64,000 nt of DNA from Brevundimonas vitisensis (GTDB taxonomy: Bacteria; Pseudomonadota; Alphaproteobacteria; Caulobacterales; Caulobacteraceae): contig NZ_CP067977.1 in the NCBI RefSeq assembly GCF_016656965.1, forward strand, positions 124,001 to 188,000, given 5' to 3'. This document shows, in pieces, positions 59,996 to 64,000 of this stretch (the stretch's first letter is position 1; the number at the start of each line of letters is the position of its first letter). Under the pieces are notes generated by a model, which made no database searches, was not told the DNA's origin, and worked only from the letters and a program-made list of their open reading frames with translations. The position numbers were made by a program, and so were the translations under genes.

Positions 59996-60961
59996 ATGAC
60001 GGCGGCCTTGACGCTGGACGGCATCAGCAAGCGCTACGGTGACTTTCAGGCCGTACGTGATCTCAGTTTTTCGGTGGCCAAGGGCAGCATCTGCGGCTTC
60101 CTGGGCCCCAATGGCGCGGGCAAGACCTCGACCCTGCGCATGATCCTGGGCCTTCAGCCCCAGACCAGCGGCACGATCAGTATCCTGGGCTCGTCTGATG
60201 GGCGACGCGTCCGCGACCGGATCGGCTTCCTGCCGGAGGAGCGGGGGCTCTACAAGAAGATGACGCCGGTCGACGCCATCGCCTTTTTCGGTGCGCTGAA
60301 GGGCTTGCCCATGAGCGAAGGCAAGCGGCGGGCTCGTCGGATGCTGGAGGAGCAGGGTCTGGGGGCCGCTCAGTCCAAGAAGATGAAAGAGCTGTCCAAG
60401 GGGATGGCGCAGAAGGTCCAGTTGATCGCCTCAGTGGTGCACGGGCCCGAGTTCGTCATTCTGGATGAGCCCTTCTCGGGACTGGACCCCATGAACCAGC
60501 AGGGTCTGGAACAGATGATCCGGGGGTTGGCCGCTGACGGAGCCACCGTCCTGTTCTCTACCCATGTGATGCAGCATGCGGAGCGTCTGTGTGACACGGT
60601 CGTCCTGCTGGCGCGGGGCCGCAAAGCGTTCGAGGGGACGGTCGATCAGGCCAAGGCCACCTCGCGCCGTTTTCTGGAGGTGGAAGGGGCCATCGACCCC
60701 ACCGCCGTCGCCGCCCTGCCTGGCGTGGTGTCGGTCGAAACCATCAGCGACCGCGAGGGCGTGCGCGCCTTGAAGGCGGCTCTAGCCCCTGATGCCGGCG
60801 GGCAGGAGGCCTTGAAGGCGGCCTTCCTGACCGGGCTGGACGTCCGTCGCTTCGCATTAAAGGAGCCGACCCTGCACGATGCCTTCATCGGCCTGACGGG
60901 CGACAATCCCGATCAGGACCAGAGCGTCCGTCCCGCTACCCCGACGGAGGCTGCCCGATGA
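59996..60961 (+). CDS. ABC transporter ATP-binding protein (NatA-like)
   Basis: A 321-residue ATPase of the ABC-2 exporter class: Walker A GPNGAGKTS, signature LSKGMAQKVQL, Walker B FVILDEPFSGLDP. The C-terminal part (about 220-310) is the DUF4162-type domain usual on these ATPases. The signature LSKGM instead of LSGGQ is normal for this class. ATG 59996 has GGGGGA 6-11 bases upstream. Its stop overlaps the permease start (ATGA), so the two subunits are coupled. Substrate unknown; NatAB relatives extrude sodium. Confidence 0.92.
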   Translation: MTAALTLDGISKRYGDFQAVRDLSFSVAKGSICGFLGPNGAGKTSTLRMILGLQPQTSGTISILGSSDGRRVRDRIGFLPEERGLYKKMTPVDAIAFFGALKGLPMSEGKRRARRMLEEQGLGAAQSKKMKELSKGMAQKVQLIASVVHGPEFVILDEPFSGLDPMNQQGLEQMIRGLAADGATVLFSTHVMQHAERLCDTVVLLARGRKAFEGTVDQAKATSRRFLEVEGAIDPTAVAALPGVVSVETISDREGVRALKAALAPDAGGQEALKAAFLTGLDVRRFALKEPTLHDAFIGLTGDNPDQDQSVRPATPTEAAR

Positions 60962-62343
60962 GCCGGATTCTGTTGATCGCCCGCCGGGAATTCCTGGCCT
61001 ATGCGCGCACCGTCGGCTTCTGGCTGTCGCTTTTGGCCTTTCCGTTGTTCGCGGTGCTGGGTGGGGCGATTCCGCTGCTGATCCGGACCAGCGAACCGGT
61101 CCGCCAGGTGGTGCTGGTGGAGGAAGGGCCCGCCGCCAGCGGCCTGGCCGCCACTGTGCAGCAGGCCCTGCGGGACGAGGCCGCGCGCCGCGACCAGATC
61201 GCCGCCCCGGCCGCCGACGCCGTCGCCCAGGCGGGCGGACCCGCCGGAGCTTCTGCTGCGGGCGAGGCCCTGCGTAGCCTGGGCGGGCTTCGCATGCAGA
61301 TCGTGCCGGCTCCGGCCGAGCTGACCGCCGCCGCGCCCGGTGCGCCGCGTGAGGCGATCGCCCGCCGTTATCTCAGCCAGGACAAGACCGAGGCCGAGGG
61401 GCTGGATGCCGTCGTCTTTCTGAACCGGCAGGAGCAGGAGCCGACCGCTCGCGTCTGGACCCGCCGCGCCACCGACGACACGGTCGAGGATTTCGTGCGC
61501 GGCGCTCTGAAGAAGGAGCATCGCCTGCGACTGTTTCAGGCTGCGGGGGTCGACCCCGGCGTCGTTGAGGCGGCAGAGACCTTCAAGCCTGATATCGTCG
61601 CCCTGTCGCCTGCATCCGCCACGGGGGGCGAGGTGTCGTTCCGCGACCGGCTGCCCGGCATTATCGGCCTGGCCTCCGGCTTCCTGCTGTGGTCCCTGGT
61701 GATCACCGGGGCCTCCATCCTGCTGAACAGCGTGATGGAAGAAAAATCGAATAAAATCCTGGAGGTGTTGCTGTCTTCTGCCTCGGCCACCGAGATCCTC
61801 ACAGGCAAGGTTCTGGGTGTGGCCTTCCTGACCTTGACCGTGCTTCTGGTCTGGGGCGGCATCGGAGCGGCCGGGCTGGTGACGGCGGCTCCGGATCAGG
61901 CGGCCAATGTGGCGGCCATTTTGATGGACGGCGGGATGATCTTCTATTTCCTGGCCTATGCCGTCGGCGGGTACCTGATGTACGCGGTCTTGTTCGCGGC
62001 CATCGGGGCTTTCTGCGAGACGCCGCGCGATGCCCAGACCCTGATGGGGCCGATCATGATGATCCTGGTCGTGCCCGTCCTGGTCATGCAAATGGCCCTG
62101 GTCAGCCCAGATGCTCCGGCCATTCGCATCCTGTCCTGGGTGCCGTTTTTCACGCCCTTCCTGATGAGCGCGCGCGCGCCCAGCGATCCGCCGATGATCG
62201 AGGTGTTCGGCACCATGGCCGGCATGTTCGCCACAGCCCTGCTGATGGTCTGGATCGCCGGCCGCGCCTTCCGTGCCGGAGCCCTGTCCGACGTCAAGCT
62301 GAGCTGGAAGGCCTTCGTGGGTGCCGTCCGGGGCGGGCGGTAG
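60958..62343 (+). CDS. ABC-2 type transporter permease (NatB-like)
   Basis: A 461-residue membrane protein: one N-terminal membrane segment, a soluble domain of about 200 residues facing the periplasm, then five or six helices from about residue 230. The EEKSNKILEVLLSSASATEILTGKVLGV segment is the ABC-2 permease signature. The start overlaps the ATPase stop by 4 bases. Together with that ATPase it forms an exporter whose cargo is not indicated by the context. Confidence 0.9.
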   Translation: MSRILLIARREFLAYARTVGFWLSLLAFPLFAVLGGAIPLLIRTSEPVRQVVLVEEGPAASGLAATVQQALRDEAARRDQIAAPAADAVAQAGGPAGASAAGEALRSLGGLRMQIVPAPAELTAAAPGAPREAIARRYLSQDKTEAEGLDAVVFLNRQEQEPTARVWTRRATDDTVEDFVRGALKKEHRLRLFQAAGVDPGVVEAAETFKPDIVALSPASATGGEVSFRDRLPGIIGLASGFLLWSLVITGASILLNSVMEEKSNKILEVLLSSASATEILTGKVLGVAFLTLTVLLVWGGIGAAGLVTAAPDQAANVAAILMDGGMIFYFLAYAVGGYLMYAVLFAAIGAFCETPRDAQTLMGPIMMILVVPVLVMQMALVSPDAPAIRILSWVPFFTPFLMSARAPSDPPMIEVFGTMAGMFATALLMVWIAGRAFRAGALSDVKLSWKAFVGAVRGGR

Positions 62344-62355
62344 GCTCTGGGCCGG

Positions 62356-62386
62356 CTCCTCCCCATCGCTTTGCGACAGGGAGGAG
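62356..62386. terminator. Hairpin between the convergent permease and tyrS genes
   Basis: Outer 8-bp stem CTCCTCCC / GGGAGGAG with an inner TCGC TTT GCGA hairpin. It has no T-run, so it is only a candidate terminator shared by both genes. Confidence 0.4.
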
Positions 62387-62394
62387 ACAGGGCG

Positions 62395-63654
62395 TCAGAT
62401 GGGGCGGACGCGGCGCGAGGTCTTCTTGCCCTTCTGAACCAGGAAGTCCCCGGTGGCGGGATCGACGTCCTCGCGGCCATAGGTCTCGCTGCCGTTCACG
62501 ACCGCGCCATTGATGCGGATTTCGCCATTGGCGATTGAGCGTTTGGCATCCTTGATGGACGAGATACCCGCCGCGCTGACCAGATATTCAGGCGTCCGGT
62601 GCGTCACGTCCTGGCCGCCGCTCCAGTCCACTTCGACGACCTCGACGGGGCTTGCTTCACCACGTTCAAAGGCTCCTTCGGATCGGCTGCGAGCCTGAGC
62701 CGCCGCCTCCGCGCCATGCAGCATCGTCGTCGCCGCATCGGCCAGGGCCTTCTTGGCATCGTTGATGGCCGCGCCGTCCAGGGCCTCCAGTCGCGAAATC
62801 TCGTCCAGGGGCAGATCGGTGAACAGGCGCAGGAACTTGCCTACGTCGGCATCGTCGGCGTTCCGCCAGAACTGCCAGTAGTCATAGGGGCCGAGCTGTT
62901 CGGCATTCAGCCACACTGCACCCTGGGCCGTCTTGCCCATCTTGCCGCCCGAGGCGGTGGTCAGCAGGGGCGTCGTCAGGCCAAAGGCTGACTTCTGATC
63001 CACCCGCCGCACCAGGTCGACGCCAGAAACGATGTTGCCCCACTGGTCGGACCCGCCCATCTGCAGTGTCACCCCATGGCGGCGGTTCAGCTCCAGGAAG
63101 TCGACCGACTGCATCAGCATGTAGTTGAATTCGAGGAAGGTCATCGGCTGTTCGCGTTCCAGCCGCAGCTTGACCGAATCGAATGCGAGCATCCGGTTGA
63201 CAGTGAAATGGGTGCCGTAGTCGCGCAGGAACTGGATGTAGCCGTATTTCGACAGCCATTCGTCGTTGTCGATCATGATGGCGTCGGTGGGCCCGTCGCC
63301 GAAGGTCAGGAACTTCTCGAACACGGTGCGGATCGAGGCGATGTTGGCCTGGATCGTCTCGTCGGTCAGCTGAGGGCGCGAGGCATCCTTACCCGTCGGA
63401 TCGCCGACCTTGGTGGTGCCGCCGCCCATGATGACGACCGGCTTGCCGCCCGCCTGCTGCAACCGGCGCAGCATCATGATCTGGATCAGGCTGCCGACAT
63501 GCAGGCTGGGGGCCGTCGCATCGAAGCCAATATAGCCCGCCACAACGCCTTCACGGGCCGCCGCATCCAGCTCGGCCGGATGGGTGATATGATGGATGTA
63601 TCCGCGCGTCTGGAGCGTACGCAGGAAGTCCGAGGTGAAGGCTTTGTCGGTCAT
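62395..63654 (-). CDS. tyrS: Tyrosyl-tRNA synthetase
   Basis: Charges tRNA-Tyr. A 419-residue class I synthetase with the HIGH-equivalent HVGSLIQI, the tyrosine-pocket region with QMGGSDQWGNIV, and the KMSKS-equivalent KMGKT (GGKMGKTAQG). The C-terminal S4 domain (about 355-419) has SSIKDAKRSIANGEIRINGAVV. The TyrRS type with KMGKT is the bacterial TyrS form. Start ATG 63654. It is divergent from the partial gene at 63715. Confidence 0.97.
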   Translation of the reverse strand: MTDKAFTSDFLRTLQTRGYIHHITHPAELDAAAREGVVAGYIGFDATAPSLHVGSLIQIMMLRRLQQAGGKPVVIMGGGTTKVGDPTGKDASRPQLTDETIQANIASIRTVFEKFLTFGDGPTDAIMIDNDEWLSKYGYIQFLRDYGTHFTVNRMLAFDSVKLRLEREQPMTFLEFNYMLMQSVDFLELNRRHGVTLQMGGSDQWGNIVSGVDLVRRVDQKSAFGLTTPLLTTASGGKMGKTAQGAVWLNAEQLGPYDYWQFWRNADDADVGKFLRLFTDLPLDEISRLEALDGAAINDAKKALADAATTMLHGAEAAAQARSRSEGAFERGEASPVEVVEVDWSGGQDVTHRTPEYLVSAAGISSIKDAKRSIANGEIRINGAVVNGSETYGREDVDPATGDFLVQKGKKTSRRVRPI

Positions 63655-63714
63655 GGTCAGGGATTCGGGGATCAGGCTTGGCTAGGTGGGGAAGGGGCGT
63701 GTAGCACGGACGTC

Positions 63715-64000
63715 ATGGCTGAGCGAACCGCCCGAGACCGTCCTGAACTTCGCATTCTGCGTCCTCACCCGGCCGGGGGCGACAGCCCGATCCGGGACGT
63801 CGCGGTGACGGCGGAGCGGACCGGGGCCCTGTCCTTCGAGGTCACCTTTGAACTGATTGGCGACATCGAACGCCTGGCGCTTCCGGTCGATGTGCCCAGT
63901 CGGCGCACCGACGATCTGTGGCGACAGACGTGTTGCGAGGTCTTCATCGCCAGGAACGACGGGGCCGGCTATTACGAGCTGAATCTGTCGCCGTCGGGCC
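63715..64000 (+). CDS. DOMON-like domain protein, 3' end cut by window
   Basis: A partial frame of 95 residues from ATG 63715, running off the window end. It shows RILRPHPAGGDSPIRDVAVTAER, FEVTFELIGDIERLALP, RRTDDLWRQTCCEVFIA and YYELNLSPSG, which fit the DOMON-like family of small beta-sandwich proteins known from alphaproteobacteria. The W-x-x-T-C-C/F-E-x-F-I strand is the best marker. Function unknown. It is divergent from tyrS with 60 bases between. Confidence 0.8.
   Translation, partial: MAERTARDRPELRILRPHPAGGDSPIRDVAVTAERTGALSFEVTFELIGDIERLALPVDVPSRRTDDLWRQTCCEVFIARNDGAGYYELNLSPSG

Overview
This is a GC-rich stretch of an alphaproteobacterial chromosome. The gene content fits the Caulobacterales, and a Brevundimonas-like bacterium is the best guess. 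The points in favour are a TipF-like degenerate EAL protein, a methionine synthase split into two genes, a DUF2093 gene next to xseA, a pst operon without pstS, and a large orphan TonB-dependent receptor. I see no rRNA, tRNA, CRISPR array, insertion sequence or prophage. Genes are densely packed, with many 1-4 nt stop/start overlaps, and no gap exceeds 300 bases. Both window ends cut a gene.

Layout, left half. Bases 1-8.9 kb hold housekeeping and envelope genes: a YCII-like protein, pdxH, a TetR regulator, a uridine kinase, an acyl-CoA ligase coupled to a DUF1499 protein, a YjgN/DUF898 membrane protein paired with an M48 protease, and a metallo-beta-lactamase-fold hydrolase. A TonB receptor follows (9.2-12.1 kb). 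Bases 12.8-19.4 kb on the minus strand form one tightly coupled methionine-cycle operon: an ArsR-methyltransferase regulator, metF, metH part 1, a DUF4259 gene, metH part 2 and a membrane protein. A near-perfect 30-bp palindrome abuts the regulator's start codon. Next come an EF-hand lipoprotein, a DUF6065 protein, a 2-hydroxyacid dehydrogenase, an acyltransferase-DUF998 fusion, the glucan glucosyltransferase opgH, and a 1.8-kilo-residue RTX protein (26-31.5 kb).

Layout, right half. ettA is followed by an operon of a TipF-like EAL protein, a 2OG-Fe(II) oxygenase-like protein and an SDR. Then come a second SDR, a LpxL/HtrB-type acyltransferase, a response regulator, the xseA-DUF2093-M23 peptidase operon, purD, and an MHYT hybrid histidine kinase. 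Bases 45.6-52.2 kb carry the phosphate cluster phoR-pstC-pstA-pstB-phoU-phoB. The phoB reading frame appears shifted by one base near its 3' end. The window finishes with Hsp33, a membrane-tailed SDR, a fused SerB-like/SerA serine-biosynthesis protein, an autotransporter GDSL esterase, an M23 peptidase, a NatAB-type ABC exporter, tyrS and the start of a DOMON-like protein.

Most notable points: the phoB frameshift; the phosphatase-SerA fusion; a DUF4259 gene wedged exactly between the two metH halves; the palindromic operator of the methionine operon; and the composite architecture of the RTX protein (an N-x-G solenoid plus an alternating LPG-repeat tail). No obviously new multi-gene defence or mobile system was seen. 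Family names are from recognition of motifs by eye, not from database searches.
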